A DNA stretch of 64,000 bases. It comes from Colius striatus (lineage: Eukaryota; Chordata; Aves; Coliiformes; Coliidae). Position numbers and translations under genes: made by a program. The notes under the pieces were generated by a model. That model worked only from the letters and a program-made list of their open reading frames with translations, did no database searches and was not told the origin of the DNA. Of this stretch, positions 27,616-40,603 are shown piece by piece. The stretch spans positions 2,356,001 to 2,420,000 of the forward strand of contig NC_084776.1 in NCBI RefSeq assembly GCF_028858725.1, written 5' to 3'. The stretch's first letter is position 1. Each line of letters starts with the position of its first letter.

Positions 27616-28431
27616 CTGTGAGGCTGGCAGGCTGCCTGCTGGGGCTTCAGAAAATGAGACTCTCAAAAAAAGCCTAGAGACATTCTAGTGTCTGTGCAGA
27701 TGTAGAGAAGGAAAGGAGAGTGAAGTTACATCCTTATTTATTTGGGGGGAAAAGGAAAGAAAGTCAGGAACTTTCTTAAGGAAGTTCAGAAAAGTTGCAG
27801 TTGAGTTACTTTAGGTGTCATTGTTGCATTTGGTGGGGTTAAACCCAACCTTACTGTTCTGGAACAGTCTCAAGAACCGGGAAGCGAAACAGAAACACTG
27901 AGGCAAAGCTTAGTAGGAATTTTATGCTACTGCTTACTGGTTAATTATCAGGAAAGTATCAAATATTATGATTCTGGGGATTTGGAACCAGATACAAAGA
28001 CAATTTCGATGTCATGAGAGTCTTGATCTATATTTTTACCTTAGAACCGAGGAGCTGTGTGAATATTGTTGAGATTAGACTTTGTTTTTTCTTTCTAATA
28101 TTTCACATGTTGAAGCTTGAGTCATTTCATTTCCAGAATATCCTCAGCTTCTTCTAGAAAACAACAAAACCCCCCATTTTTTAGGTGTCCCTAAAATAGA
28201 AAAGAGAAGCCAGCATTTTGCCCATTAGATCTTTCCATTTGGAATCTTTAATATTTTGCAATCTGGATGAAGCTGTGGATATTTGTACTCTGAAATGTCA
28301 GCCAGCATCTCACAATTTCACATATTTGTCATCCTTTTACAGACCTCAGGTTCACATTACAAATTGGCAGCCAGGTCATCTAAGTTTTCTCTCTTTTTCT
28401 CTCTCCCTTACCCAAACTTTTACATTTCAAG

Positions 28432-28632
28432 GAAAATCAAGAGGCAAAACATAGTTCCAGGCAAATATATCACCTAGATATTGCAAGGACATCTTTCCTG
28501 GAAACCCTGGAACAGGCTGGGCTCTTGGACATCAGATACAGCTGTGTAATACCAGGGGCAGTGGAAAACTTGAGTTACAGAAAATGCACCTGCAAACCAG
28601 AAAGAAAATGCCTAGATGAGGAGATACAGGAG
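28432..28632 (+). CDS. Candidate internal exon, 67 open codons
   Basis: A pyrimidine-rich run (about 28384-28428) leads to an AG acceptor at 28430-28431; the segment ends CAGGAG followed by GTGAGTTG, a strong donor. Between them are exactly 201 bases open in one frame. The predicted peptide begins ENQEAKHSSRQIYHLDIART, passes through FLETLEQAGLLDIRYSC and ends in a cysteine cluster of spacing C-x-C-x5-C. I recognise no family. Internal ATG is absent from this frame. It does not join in frame with the next candidate exon at 29118 using these splice sites. It could be a chance open frame or part of a non-coding transcript. Confidence 0.2.
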
Positions 28633-29117
28633 GTGAGTTGTGGTCTGAATTCTGGAGTAAAGAGTAGCCAATAAATCAGTTCAGGAAAGGTGGGAGAGAA
28701 ATCTTTACATGGTCATTATGGGATAGTTTATCCTAAGGAAAATGATCTTCTCTGAGAGCTGGAAGTTGCCCCCAGACTCCATGTTTTGACTGTATTTTGT
28801 AAAGCTTTTGCTTTCAAGGAAAATGCATTTTCTTGCATGTCAGAGGGAATTCTCATGCTGTGTCAGAGCAACTCTCAGGCTGCACAAGCCACTTGCAGAG
28901 CAAGACAAGCTTGCACTTGAGCTCCCTGACAAATGTGTAAAGCACAAATGTACAAAGCACAGCTGCACTCATATCTTCTAGACATTTCAAAAGGTTTTCT
29001 CTTCTAGAAAACGTGACCATTTGTCAGGTTCCTCCACAGAAAGTACTTTGAATTGAACAGAGCTGCGAATTACAGCCCTACAAACCACAGCTTCCATTTA
29101 TTCTTTTCTTTCTGCAG

Positions 29118-29213
29118 TCTGTCTGGGAGGATTGAAGGGAGAAAACTCACCATCTTCTAAGACAATGCAAAAGGAGGGAAAGGCTAATGCACCTATTCTG
29201 CTCTTCTGGCACA
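29118..29213 (+). CDS. Candidate internal exon, 96 bp
   Basis: A good acceptor (pyrimidine-rich TTCTTTTCTTTCTGCAG, 29101-29117) and a near-consensus donor (CACA then GTAAGTTG, GT at 29214) bracket 96 bases, a multiple of three. One frame is open throughout: after two phase bases it encodes CLGGLKGENSPSSKTMQKEG and a further eleven residues ending FWH. The peptide is unknown to me. The same interval is also open on the opposite strand as part of a 116-codon frame, which reduces the weight of openness. It could be a non-coding exon or a fortuitous match. Confidence 0.25.
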
Positions 29214-31893
29214 GTAAGTTGATTCTCCTTTGCATATATATTGCCTGAGCCAGTATAAAAGCTTTCTCTGTCCAAATACCAATTCTTTGCTGCTTTGAGC
29301 TCCAAAAATGAGAGGATTTATCCAATGTAATTTCGTATTGTTCTACATTAGAGGGGAATAGATGTACTCTTGAGCCACTGTTGACATTCCTGGCATCTAG
29401 GGATAGCACAGGCAGTTTACATTTACAAGCCAGAAACATAAGGAACAACCGTTTGTGAGCATTTGCTTTTGTTGTGACATCTCAGCTGTGCAGCTGTGCC
29501 GTAAGCTCCTTGCCAAGGAGATGAAATCATCAACTTGTTTGAATTCTTGCTTTTATCAGAGCAGAGCTGCTATCATAATGGAAGGGCTAACTTCTTGCTA
29601 GGTTAATTGGTTTGGATTTGTCCTTTGTAGGAATCTTTCGACTCGACTGTCACATGGCATTTATATAATGCTGATCCTTTTCAAGGCTCTTCCCCAAGCT
29701 CAGTTGTCTTGGAAAACAGTCTTGCAAACTCTGCTTTGCTGTTCTTTTCCTTTGTAGAGGTTTAGTGGCCTGATTTTCAGGTCTAGGAGTCACACCTGAC
29801 AAAAGACCAAGACAGACAGGAACATAAAGATGGGTTTTCACTAGAGAGGGACATACATACAGCAGTGCTGGGGTTAGACTAAGAAGCTAGACTAGTTTTC
29901 TTTATAAGGATTTAAGGTTCTGAGTACCAAAGTCACTTCTGAACTTGAGACTGGTAGATTTGGTAGCATCTCCTTCATTTTCAAGTTTGGATGAGGTCTA
30001 ACACTCTACTTTCCCTGCTCATGGTCTGTTCAACTCAAGCAGCTCGGCACTGGAGATGCAGCCTCATGGACTTGAGCAAGGTAGAAGGGTCACCACAAAA
30101 ATGAATGAAAACCATTCATCATCTAAACATCAGTGTGGTGACGCAGGCTACTTTACTGATAGAACTCAGGATTTACTTGCCCCAGATCTTTTGCATATAT
30201 GAAAGGAGGAGTTTTACCTTCATGCTGGTAGAACTGAGAGCAGGAAGATTCCAACTTATACTAAGATGTCTATGGTCAGACTTTGTCTCTACATCTTAAA
30301 CTCTTTGTAGTTTTCAAGAGACCCAGATGCCATCTCCCAGGTATACCGTGCTGTGGCAGGAAAGTTCTCAATATACAGGAGGGTATAAAACAGGATTTTG
30401 TTTATAACAGACTCTCTTTGTGGCAGCAGGAGTCTGATGTATGAGGAAGTGTAATTTTAAAGCAAACTGTGTCACCAAGGCACTCAATGTAATCCCTGGG
30501 GGGTTTAATACGTGTTTTTGTCTCTCCTCTAAGGCTGCAGATCTTCTTCCTAACAAGTAAAAGACAAATATTCCCAGAGAGGGAGACGTGTGGCTTAGTG
30601 TGGTTGAGCAAATACTATGCAGAGGGCCAGAAGGCACTAAGGAAAGGAGCATATGAAGGGAGACAACTCAGAGAAGATGTTGGGAGAAAACTACTCACAA
30701 AGTTTAGGGACAGCTCATGAAAACGTGGATTTTGTCTCTCGTAACTCATTTATTCTTCCTTGAACTACAAATGTTCCTCTCTATAAAAACTGATGAACAA
30801 AGGTGATGTGACTGCACTGGGACAGCTAAACTTTGCAGAATGTGTTTAGTAACATTAAAATGACTGTCCAACTATTGCAGGAAAACTGGTGAGCAAACCA
30901 GGAAAGGATTCCTGAACAGAGAGCATTCCTCTGTCTGCACTTTGACACCAGTGGAAATGGTCATTATAGCTTAGAAAGGGCCCATTTGCACTTAGTTTTT
31001 GAGAGCCTTTCTCATACAGTTCCCAAACTGTAACGTTCTGCATTATACCTCCTGCAAACCATTCCTAGGCATTCCCAGCTCAATAGTATTGAACTTGAGC
31101 AGACTGGTGCTTATTTCAAAAGAGTGTTGCAGACAACAAATAGCAGCATTTGCTAACTACATGACTGCCAGATTCTACGTGGAAGAGGAATAAATGCAAA
31201 GTACATAACTCAGCTCCACATAGCATGGTCTGGCTGCTTGCCCTTTTGCCTCTGAATTGCTTTTTGAATCTCTGCCCTGCCCAATACAAGTGAAATTATT
31301 CTAATTATACAGTTTGAAAGAGTCGCTAGTGACATGCTGGATACTGATCGTTTCCTAGTTCCCTGCAAAACAGTTTCACATGTAATACAGATTACACAAA
31401 GGGTCATGAGCTCATAGAAACTCTGAAGCTGTCTTGAAAGCTTTGTATTCTATCCGAGTCGAAGTCACATTTGGGTGCCGATTAAAGAAAGATGATGAAC
31501 CTTCTGTTATTTTTAAAGTAAGCTTCTAGATACTTTATTCTTCCCATTTCAGACTTGCATCCTCTGGAGAAATAGATCCTCTCTTTTCCTTGTTCTGTTT
31601 TCAGATGCATGATGAATTAACCAGGTTGTACTTGTCAGCTCTGTTTATGGAGATGGATCAAAACCAAGCCCCAGAACCCAAACAACATGCTAACCAAAGG
31701 AAGTTCAAAGTTGGATACAGACTTTTTACCTGTTTTCTCTTTTGAACAACCCAAACACAAGTTTTAAGGGTGTTTTCATGGGGATTTGATCTATTTCTGA
31801 TGCCTAAGAGGACCTGCAGAAGAGTCAGAGTCTCTGTCTCTGGAGATAAAACACAGGTATAAAAACCTGGCTGTTCCTCCAGAATCTTTTTTC

Positions 31894-31914
31894 CAGCCTT
31901 GTGTAACAAGGCTG
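31894..31914. other. Perfect 9-bp stem hairpin
   Basis: CAGCCTTGT (31894-31902) is followed after a GTA loop by its exact reverse complement ACAAGGCTG (31906-31914). Either strand transcript would fold as a tight hairpin. No poly-T run follows closely enough to suggest a pol III terminator, and the stem is far too short for a microRNA precursor. Probably incidental. Confidence 0.6.
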
Positions 31915-34900
31915 TTTTCATCACCACCATGGTATAAATTAACCATCTAAATAGGCACAGGAAGATGAATATAGTGCAGGTGACACATTCCAACAGACCC
32001 AAGACAGCAAGAGTCTTAATAGCAACACTGTCCTAATCTGAAAGAGCAGAAATAGTGGGACTGCTTCTTTCTCATTGACTATCTCATCCTCAGAGACTAG
32101 TTACATCCCTGAACATGTGCTTATAACTACAATTCTGCATAACTGAGGTCATCAAATTATACAGCCAATTATAGAAAATGACCATTGTTAGTCATCTCTC
32201 TCAGGATAAAATGGGGACAAAACATGCACTTTGCAAAATTTATGTTGAATATTTTTCCAGGGCTGTTTATTATTTGCAGTTTGGAAGGTCAGATTTTCAT
32301 CAAAGTCTTGAAAGTAGAAAACTGTCAGCAAGGCCTACTAACAGAATTGGGCTTCTCATCACAGAAAATTCCCCGTGCTGCATCACCAGCCTGGCATCTT
32401 GCTCTGTGATACTGAGCTTATGGGATTTGACTTAACACTGATCATCAGTGGCATCAAAAAATATGAAGTGAGAAAGAATGATATTCCAAAGAAGTAAAGG
32501 TCTCCCTCTCTCCCCCTTTTCCCTCTTCCAAGGTTGATGTATTTCCAAGAGCCAGAAACAAAAGATGTGTTCTGCTGTTGGAATGACCTCACCTGCAAAA
32601 CACTACACAGAGTCACGCCAGCAACACATTTTTCCTGCACATGTAACACACACTTACCCAGCAATGCTTTTCACATTTATTTATTTTTCCACAGTAGTTT
32701 AATCAACACAAAAATAGCCACACACACAATTCAACAACATGATGGGAGTAGGAAAACAAGAACAAATTGCCTTTGGTGCTGGGGTGGTGACTTTGATTTG
32801 CCAATAAACCAACCTAAGATCCTATAGAAGATACACCTGGACATAAATTCAGTGTTTGTGGGTTTTGACAGTCTTGTTCCAGCCTCTTTATCCCCTTCTA
32901 CTTGTTTACTGTCTTGTTATTTGTGTGGATTTGTTTCCTTCCAAGCTAACACAAGGTAACTTTGGAGCCCATTTTGAGCAGAACTTTATGTTTCAGAGAG
33001 CCAGAAGTCAGGCTGGATATAAACTAACTTTTGCTGTATAAAAAACCCCCACAAACTTAAAGCACAGAAAAAAAGAATAGTAGTTAAATAGATCAAAGGA
33101 ATGTTCTGCCCTTCTAAAGTCAGACATTTCAGATAAGACAAAGGGGTTCATCAAAGATATTTTAAAACCCAGCAGAACAAAGTGGACAAACTTTAAACAG
33201 CCTTCCAAGGAGGTGCATGTCTTACATGGATGTTAAACAGTCCAGGTGAGCTGTTCGTGGATCAGTAGAGTAAGATCCCCAGTTGAGGGAGCCCAGTTGC
33301 CCTATATCCAACCCCCATGGAAGGGATGTACCAGTCAATGGCATTTCCATGCTGACTCCACAGCACCATGAGAGCAGAAGTGCCTTGTTAGCACTATGGC
33401 TGTGCCTGGAGCAACCCCTTTTCCATGCCCTCGTGCTGGACAGCTGCAATCACTTCCAGAACTCATTCATTTTCCCCCCTGCCCCCCAAAAAATCTCACC
33501 TCTCACCTTTTGTGCTTCAGAAGATAAAAGTAGAGAGTACATACATCAAGGCTGGGTGATCTCTCCTCCTGCAGCACACTTGTTGAAATAAAGTACTTGA
33601 GAGACTTGATGGACCTGAAATAGATCCTCCTAAGAGGAGCTAAAGTCATGGCATAGCTCTGCTGCAGGCCTATTACTTTATCTCAGATGAAGATGGTCCA
33701 ACACAAAGTGGCCAGCTGCCCTTTTTGGGGACGTTTCTATTGGCCCTTTCTAATCTTAGGAAAATATCTCTGCTGCTCAGCATCTCTCCAATTACATTTA
33801 CAACTACTTTGGAGAGAATGATGTCTCCTCATCTATTGCACAGCTCTGAAAGAAACCCACACTAGAAGTCCTACCTATGCTCAAAGTCAGCCTTTGAGAT
33901 CTTCTGGAGAAGAATTAAAACCAAGAATAACTTTGGATGACAAAAGCTTGGTGCTTACGCAGCCACTTGAACCCTTTCCCCAGCCCTTGTGCTCGCTGCC
34001 CTCCAGCTCACAACTGCTGGCAGAGTTGAGCAGAGGACTGAGGAAAAGTTTTTCTTCTAAATTAAACTTGGACTGGATGTTTTGGTGAACTTGTCTCTTT
34101 TATAATAAATCTTTTCCCCCCTCAAATGATGGAATTGTCTGCTTCATTTCAAACTGTTTCTTCACCCCAGCATTCAGAAAGAGCAATGCTTTTTTAATGT
34201 GGAAATTTCTCTCACAGGTCTTTTTGTCCTTTGAGCCAAATCCCATTTTGTGTTTATTAAAGATTTATTTATTGATACTTTTTTGGCCCACCTGATTAGT
34301 TACACAACTACATATCACAGTCTGGATGTAACCACCACTTTAAAAAATCTCTGAAAAGCAACTTGGAGCAGCCAAAGAAGCTTTATCAGTATCCTGCTGA
34401 TCTCTTTAGCACATACAATGATTTACTACAGCTTTTGGGTTATGCTTGAAGATTTTTTTTTGGTCTTTTTTTTTTCCCCCTTCATCTTTTTGGTCTCTTC
34501 TGAAAAGCTGACACATGTAACCACTATTGTTTTCTATTCTAATCTTTTCACATTTTTAGCATTTAATCATCTCTAATAAATGAAAACTTTCAGTTGAAAC
34601 ATGAGAAGGAAAGTTTTTTCCTTGCCAGCTACTCCTGGCCATATGGCACTTTTAAAGAAGTTTTCTTTCTTTCTCCTGTTTTCTGCTTCTGTTTGTTTTG
34701 TAATTAAGAAACTACTTGAATGAGAGGAAAAAATAGATATCTTGCCAATCTTGGATCCTTTATTACTTATAGAGCCAAACTTATTTGAAGTTTCTGACAA
34801 ATCCCCTTGATTTTTATTCCTCTTACACACTAAGGTTCCAATCCTCAGCTCAAGCTGGAAGTGCTGAGATGGCAGAAGCAGTCAGCATTGGAACTCTCAT

Positions 34901-36757
34901 GAGATTTCCAGCAAAATTTGGGCAGCTCAGCTCTGGATGGTTTTGAAAAGTGTTTAAATTAATCTTTTCATACCTGTGTCACTCATCATTGTGGCTGGAT
35001 AAGTGATTAAGCTTTATCATTCAAGGAGGCATTGCCCAGAGCACTCTTGGTGCTGGAGCATTCCTTCAGTGTTACTAGTGAGGTGGCCTCACTGGCCATT
35101 GCAGGGATGTGGAATGGAGAGATGCTCTTTTGCCTGGAAGAACTTATATTTTAACAGCACTCTTTTGTCATAGGTCCTTTTATTTTCAGAAACTCTTCTG
35201 TCCTGATTGAAAGATGGAAAATAGAAGCTCACCAGTGCAAATGATTTGTTAAAAACAACAGCAAAGTCAAAATGAAAACACAGAGACCTTGGCTTCTCTA
35301 GTGCCAAAACCACCAGAGCATCAGTCAGTGGCCTTTGTGAGGAAAAAGCTTCTGCTTCACCTCTCCTGGGGCAGATTTGCAAAGGCAGTGATTGTAAAAA
35401 CCATGGAGCTGCAGGGAAATTTGGTACCTAGGCATGAGGCAGCCACATGCTTTTCCAGACAAAGCCTTCTGCATCTTGAAAACTTGAGCTTTCTCCTAGG
35501 CATCGAGCATTTCATCATGTGTGCTGTGAAGATTTTAAAGCCCTCCTCAGAGAACCACTTGTCATTTTTACCCTGTTGCTAAAATGTTTTCAGTGCCAGG
35601 CACAGGTTCAGCAGTTTGCAGGAAAAGGCTGTTCCAGGCTCTTCAAGTGCAGTTCTAGTAAGTTTTCCAGTTGATAAATACACCACAGATGACTCCTATC
35701 CCTTCCATTTCCAAAGACATAAACAAGCTACAGACCAGCCTGGGTTTGACTCACAACCAGAGTAGCAGTCCTGTAACCCAACACATTCTCTCATGTTCAT
35801 TACACTCCTGCTCTATATGATTAATACACTTTCTACTTAATTGAAGTGTGACACACAAAGCAAAATATGTTAATTGAATTTTATAGCTCATGCAAGTTGC
35901 CAGGTTCTTGGGAGATAGTTTTACTGAGGGATAACTTATCTTTTTGAGCTTTATTTCTGTTTGGAAGGAGCGTGGAGAGACAATGCATTTATTTATTTGG
36001 TTTGTTTTCTTGCAGCTAATGGCTATTTTATTTACAGCTTGTGTAAAAAAAAAATCATAGCAGGAAAAAAAACCTGTTCACCAAACCTCTGAACTTGAGC
36101 CTTATCTCAGATTCAATCTCAGTTTGAAATGAGGTCTGGCTTCTGACCCGTTTCAGTTGAACATCACATCACCTGACAGACTTCTCTTCTGAAATACAAC
36201 TTCTATATTTCCTAGTAACTTAGACTGCATCCAATATTACAGTAATCCCTTCTGGGAAAGACTGCTCTGAGCTTGTGCTTTGCTGTATTTGACCAATTAA
36301 AAGAGGAAAAGAGCTGATTAGAGGAGAGATTGATGGAGCAGTGTTGTTGCAAACCATTCTGCATCGATTTCAGTTGTTTGAAAGGGCTGGGAGTTTTTTA
36401 CACACCAAATATTGATCATCATATACAAATGAAGACACTTGTAAGGTAATTGCTGCTTCTGCAAGTCCATGCCATGTATTAAAACTTGGTAGCACTAAAA
36501 CTGTGATCCTCATTAAACACATTATGCTGATGCAGAGACAGAAACTCTTCTCCAGAAATACAGGCACTCTGCACAGTATTAAAGACATTTATTTGGCAAA
36601 ATCTTTGCCAGTGATGCCTGGAAGATCACTTCTCACAGGTCTCTGCCTAATGTTGTCTGAATGTGATGCTCTGAAGACAGGCAACTCCACTTATTTCACT
36701 GTGCAACTGAGGTGAGCCCATGCCCCACCTTGTTCTGTGCATTAGAGAATAAGTTTG

Positions 36758-36780
36758 AAATATATATGTGTATATATATG
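36758..36780. repeat. Short TA/TG microsatellite
   Basis: An alternating purine-pyrimidine tract (ATATATATGTGTATATATATG) of about 21 bp. Simple sequence repeat with no further structure. Confidence 0.75.
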
Positions 36781-37960
36781 TCCTCTATAACAGTTTCAGT
36801 AACTCCTTGCAAGCCCTTGAGAAGTAGCACTTCTTTATTTCTAGGAGGTTGATTAAGTTTGGGTACACCATCAAGAAAATAACAAACACAAACGTAGCAT
36901 TGATAACAAAGCTCATCACTTATCTAATAAATACCAGCTTCTATGTGCAGGAAAAAAGACTGAGCAAAACCCACATAGTTGCTCACTGTCAGGTTTATTA
37001 CAAGGAGCTGCTAGTATTCTTCTTAATGGACTTGCTTGATTTTCATATTAGTGAAGCTGCCAGACCTGCAGCAACCTGAGACCTATTTTGTTTCTTGTTC
37101 TGCTTTTAGCCTTAGTGTCCATCAGAGGTGCAAGTCAAGGTCAATTTAATTAAGTAAAGCCAGTAGCCAGTTTGGGACAGATCTTCTGACACAGAACACA
37201 GGAAGAAAAAAAGGAGAAAATTAGAAAGAAAAGGAGATAAAAGGACAATAAAATAGTTCCAGCTATTCTGTGAAGTTTCTCCCCACTCCATCACCCTTTC
37301 CAGGCTGTGTGGTGGCAGTAAACCCTGGGCCATTTTGCATCATGTGCAAAACAACACCTGAAATCATACTGATCAACAAAGCAGGAATCACATATCCCAA
37401 CACCACTGCTGCAGTGTTAACAACCCATAAGATCTCTGGTACAAACCCAACTGCCTCTCATGTTTGCCTTCTTAAGCTTCCTTTGCGATAAAGCAACCAG
37501 CTGGCAGATGACTGCATGCCAAAGCATAGCAAAGTACAGTCTGTGGTTTTAAACTACATTATCCTCATCCCCATTACGAAGAAATATAGCTCCTTATAAT
37601 CCCCATTACACTCCTGCATAATTGTGAACAATCTGCTGCAGTCTCTGGAGGGAAACCCTTGAATCTCAGACTGCTTCTTACTAGGCTTTTAAAAGCACTG
37701 TATTAAAGACCAAATATGTGCTTCGGATTTGATGCAGAAATGACATTAATATGCTTAACCAAGGAATCCACTCACTTGCAACACAGAACACTTATTTATG
37801 GAGTTTTTGCTACACATTTGTTGATGCTACAAATTATGTCTTCCACAGGAGAAAGAGGAGCAAGCAAAGGAATGAGAATATGTGCAGTCTGAGAGAATTG
37901 CTAATTTGGATTGGGAATGGCAACTGAGCAAGCAATAAGCAAAACCTTATGTAGAAGTAT

Positions 37961-38405
37961 GAGCTACAGCACAGCCCCACATTTCTCCTAATTGTTAATC
38001 AGCAAAACTCTGCACATGATTTCATAGAATGTTTTGATGTGAAATCCCATGTTATTGGGTGCAAGTTTCAGAGCACTGATGAGGGGTCCCCATGTGTGAC
38101 TCCTGGTTTTGAATTAATAATGTTGACTGTGTCCACTGAACAATTTTCTGGTGTGCCATGCAAGCACAGAATGTTCAATACTAATTAGCTGCTTTGCCCA
38201 TCTACTTAAAATGCTTTGCACATGCCAGCAAATGTAAATACACCATTAGGGCATATTTAGTTAAAAGGCAAAGCAAGATAAAGTACAACTATTATTAGCC
38301 AGAACAAAAATCTTCACCATCTTCATCCATATTGAGGTCTAATTAAGATTGCAAAATGTGCAAATCAGCTCAGCTGATTATTTAAGGGTTGGGAAACAGT
38401 CCTAG
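37961..38405. promoter_or_regulatory. Candidate conserved enhancer with 17-bp palindrome
   Basis: A block with many transcription-factor-like cores: CTAATTGTTAATC, GAATTAATAATG, ACTAATTAGCTG, ATGTAAATAC (forkhead-type), CTAATTAAGATTGC, and a perfect palindrome AATCAGCT-C-AGCTGATT at 38363-38379 that includes an E-box-like CAGCTG-half arrangement. No long open frame and no repeat family is present. The motif mix resembles developmental enhancers, but this cannot be confirmed without alignment to other amniotes. Confidence 0.35.
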
Positions 38406-39285
38406 GTTAGAAAGTACGACACTAAGCATTTTGATGGCGTGGGTGACTGTGGTTTTGTGACTCTTGTTACTATTAGTTGTTTGTTGTCTGCACACATACT
38501 ACAAAAAAACTCCTAAGCCAAGTGTGAAAGTAATTAGCATTAAGGAGTTGTGTTAGCAGCAATTAGAGAAGTGATCACAGGAGCTCTTCATTACAGATGA
38601 ACAGCATTAACTGTCAATTGGATCAGATGTTTTGTGTTCTTGTGTGTCTCTGCTTAAATGTGGGAAGTAAATAAAATCACTAAGAGTGTTGCCTCTGACA
38701 CAAAGTGTTGTTTTGCAATAGCTTGATGACTTATTTTCTTTCAAACTTATATAGGGAACTAAGTAATTAAAACAGAGTAATTTAATTTCCATGGCAGAGG
38801 GTTTCAGCTCGTGTCTGAGGGCTGACTGAAACGTGATGTTGCAATAATCGACTCTCCAGCTCCTAGTTACTCCAGTTGGCTCCCAACACTGGAACCTCCA
38901 TCTCAAAATTTATCCACTTGAATTCCTCAACTGAGGATGCCCTGTGTACCTTTGTCAGAGTGGAAGTGAGATCCAAGCCACAGCATTACCAGGATTTCAG
39001 CACAAGACCTTGCTGGGCTCCATCTGATGCTCCATGGGGCAGCTTCAATGCCTGTTAGAAGTCTGCTGCATCAGCTTCTGGGCTTCCTCAAGGAACAAAC
39101 AGGTATGTTGATATCTAAATAAGGGGGACATTTGGATGTAAAACAGACTTCCTCTCATCCTTTCAGTAAGAGTATTGTGGACCACTTTTAAAGCAAATTC
39201 ATACTTACAATAATAATGATATAATTAAAACATTTTTTATTGACATAAAATGTAGCTTTCACCTCTTCTTCTCCTGAAGTTTAAT
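38406..39285. other. Non-coding spacer
   Basis: No gene or repeat family recognised. Ordinary AT-rich sequence leading to the CR1 fragment. Confidence 0.5.
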
Positions 39286-39340
39286 TCACAGAATCACAAG
39301 GGCTGGAAGGGACCTCAAAAGATCATCTAGTTCAATCTAT
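39286..39340 (-). mobile_element. CR1 LINE 3' end fragment, very short
   Basis: TCACAGAATCACAAGGGCTG followed by GAAGGGACCTC, GATCATCTAGTTCAA is the antisense CR1 3' end, so the element is on the minus strand. Only about 55 bp remain; the usual ATCATAGAATC repeat is reduced to one imperfect unit. It ends abruptly where sequence turns to TTTTGTACATAG. Confidence 0.85.
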
Positions 39341-39395
39341 TTTGTACATAGCAAAGTGGTTTCTTTCCTACCCCTCCAAATCCTAGTGGGTTTCA

Positions 39396-39421
39396 GCAAA
39401 GCAAAGCAGAGCAAAGCAGAG
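39396..39421. repeat. Decamer tandem repeat
   Basis: GCAAAGCAAAG then two GCAAAGCAGA units form a short tandem repeat with a 5-10 bp period just right of the CR1 fragment. Simple slippage product. Confidence 0.8.
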
Positions 39422-40412
39422 AGGACCAATTGAGAGCTAATAACTAGTGCAGCCTATATCAGACCCCAGATAGGTAGAGTTTATGCTTGTTAAATGCATC
39501 TGCAAGCTCTAGAAAGCTAATTAAAGCTAAGCATATTCTTCTCATCTTACAGGTACTCTGTGGGCTATAAGATATCGAAAAGATTTCTGTTTCCCTGATC
39601 CTTTATCTGTGTGGAAGCAATGAGCCCTAAATGAGGTTCCATCTTTCTCGAGGTGTTGTTAGGTGCTAATTAGCCTCAAGGCCTTATAAAAAGGGGAGAA
39701 AGGATTTCTATGGAGACTGGTTTCTTGCTCACTCTTTAGAAATAAGCTCCAAAGAGTCTGTCATTAGAGGCTGCTGTGACATTTATTTGCATGTTGTGAT
39801 TGTTCCAGGGATGGACTCTGGCCTTATTATTATAAGTATATATTGCTGCTTCAGTGGATATATTAGCAAACTGATTTTCCTCACTCTGTAGCCAGGGCTG
39901 TCTGTAACATCTCCAAAACAGAGGGGAAGACAGAGCAACATTTATAATTCCCAGGTCTTTGTTAGTTGAGATCAACTGAGGAAAGCTTCCATCCTGAACC
40001 AGGGGTGTTTCTGACTTGTTCTATCACTATAAAACTACAATAAAATAGAGCAAACAAGCCAGTCTCAGGTGTAGGTGCACAGAACTGAATCAAGCCATGG
40101 GTCTGAACATCCCAGCCTCAATTAAATTGCCAAAGTCCTAATGGGTGGAGGGATGGGAAGTGTCCTTGATTACCTCACAGCCTTGGCTCTACGTGCTCCG
40201 ACACTCCAGCACTAAAGGGCTTCAGGAAACTTTGGGAAACTGGCTGTGAATTTGGCCTACCCAGATACCCACTTTTTTCACTGTTCTATTTACTGTGAAG
40301 GAAGGAAGTGGTGAGAAAGCTGTGTTACGTGCCCAGCCACAAAGGCCCAGTAGCTTACAGTATTCCCATACTCCAAGGGTAGTCATCTTTTTGGCAGGCT
40401 GATGTTAATGGC

Positions 40413-40603
40413 AGAATCACAGAATCTCAAGGGTTGGAAGGGACCTGGGAAGCTCATCCAGTGCAACCCCCCTGCCAGAGAAGGACCACCTAGAGCAGGG
40501 CACACAGGAACTCATCCAGGTGGGTTTGAATGTCTACAGAGAGATTCCACAGCCCATCTGGGCAGCCCCTTCCAGTGCTCCCTCACCTCAACAGGGAAGA
40601 AGT
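40413..40603 (-). mobile_element. CR1 LINE 3' end fragment, about 190 bp
   Basis: Plus-strand order is AGAATCACAGAATCTCAAGG, TTGGAAGGGACCTGG, CAACCCCCCTGCCAGAG, then ATCCAGGTGGGTTTGAATGTC and GGGCAGCCCCTTCCAGTGCTC, with ACAGGGAAGAAGT at the end. This is the reverse complement of a CR1 3' end, so the LINE lies on the minus strand, truncated at its 5' side near 40603. The GTGGGTTTGAATGTCT variant is typical of CR1 families with that internal block, but I do not name the subfamily. Open frames across it are by-products. Confidence 0.92.

Larger units (their letters stand above)
29214..37960. other. Non-coding stretch, no gene recognised
   Basis: About 8.7 kb without a supportable gene or repeat family. 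T-rich runs occur at 34452-34486 (with doubled TTTTGGTCT), A-runs near 36047-36071, and a purine-rich stretch at 37199-37246. A TA/TG dinucleotide patch lies at 36758-36780. A strong donor-like GAGGTGAGCC at 36711-36720 lacks a convincing partner acceptor. All open frames are short and overlapping. Confidence 0.55.
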
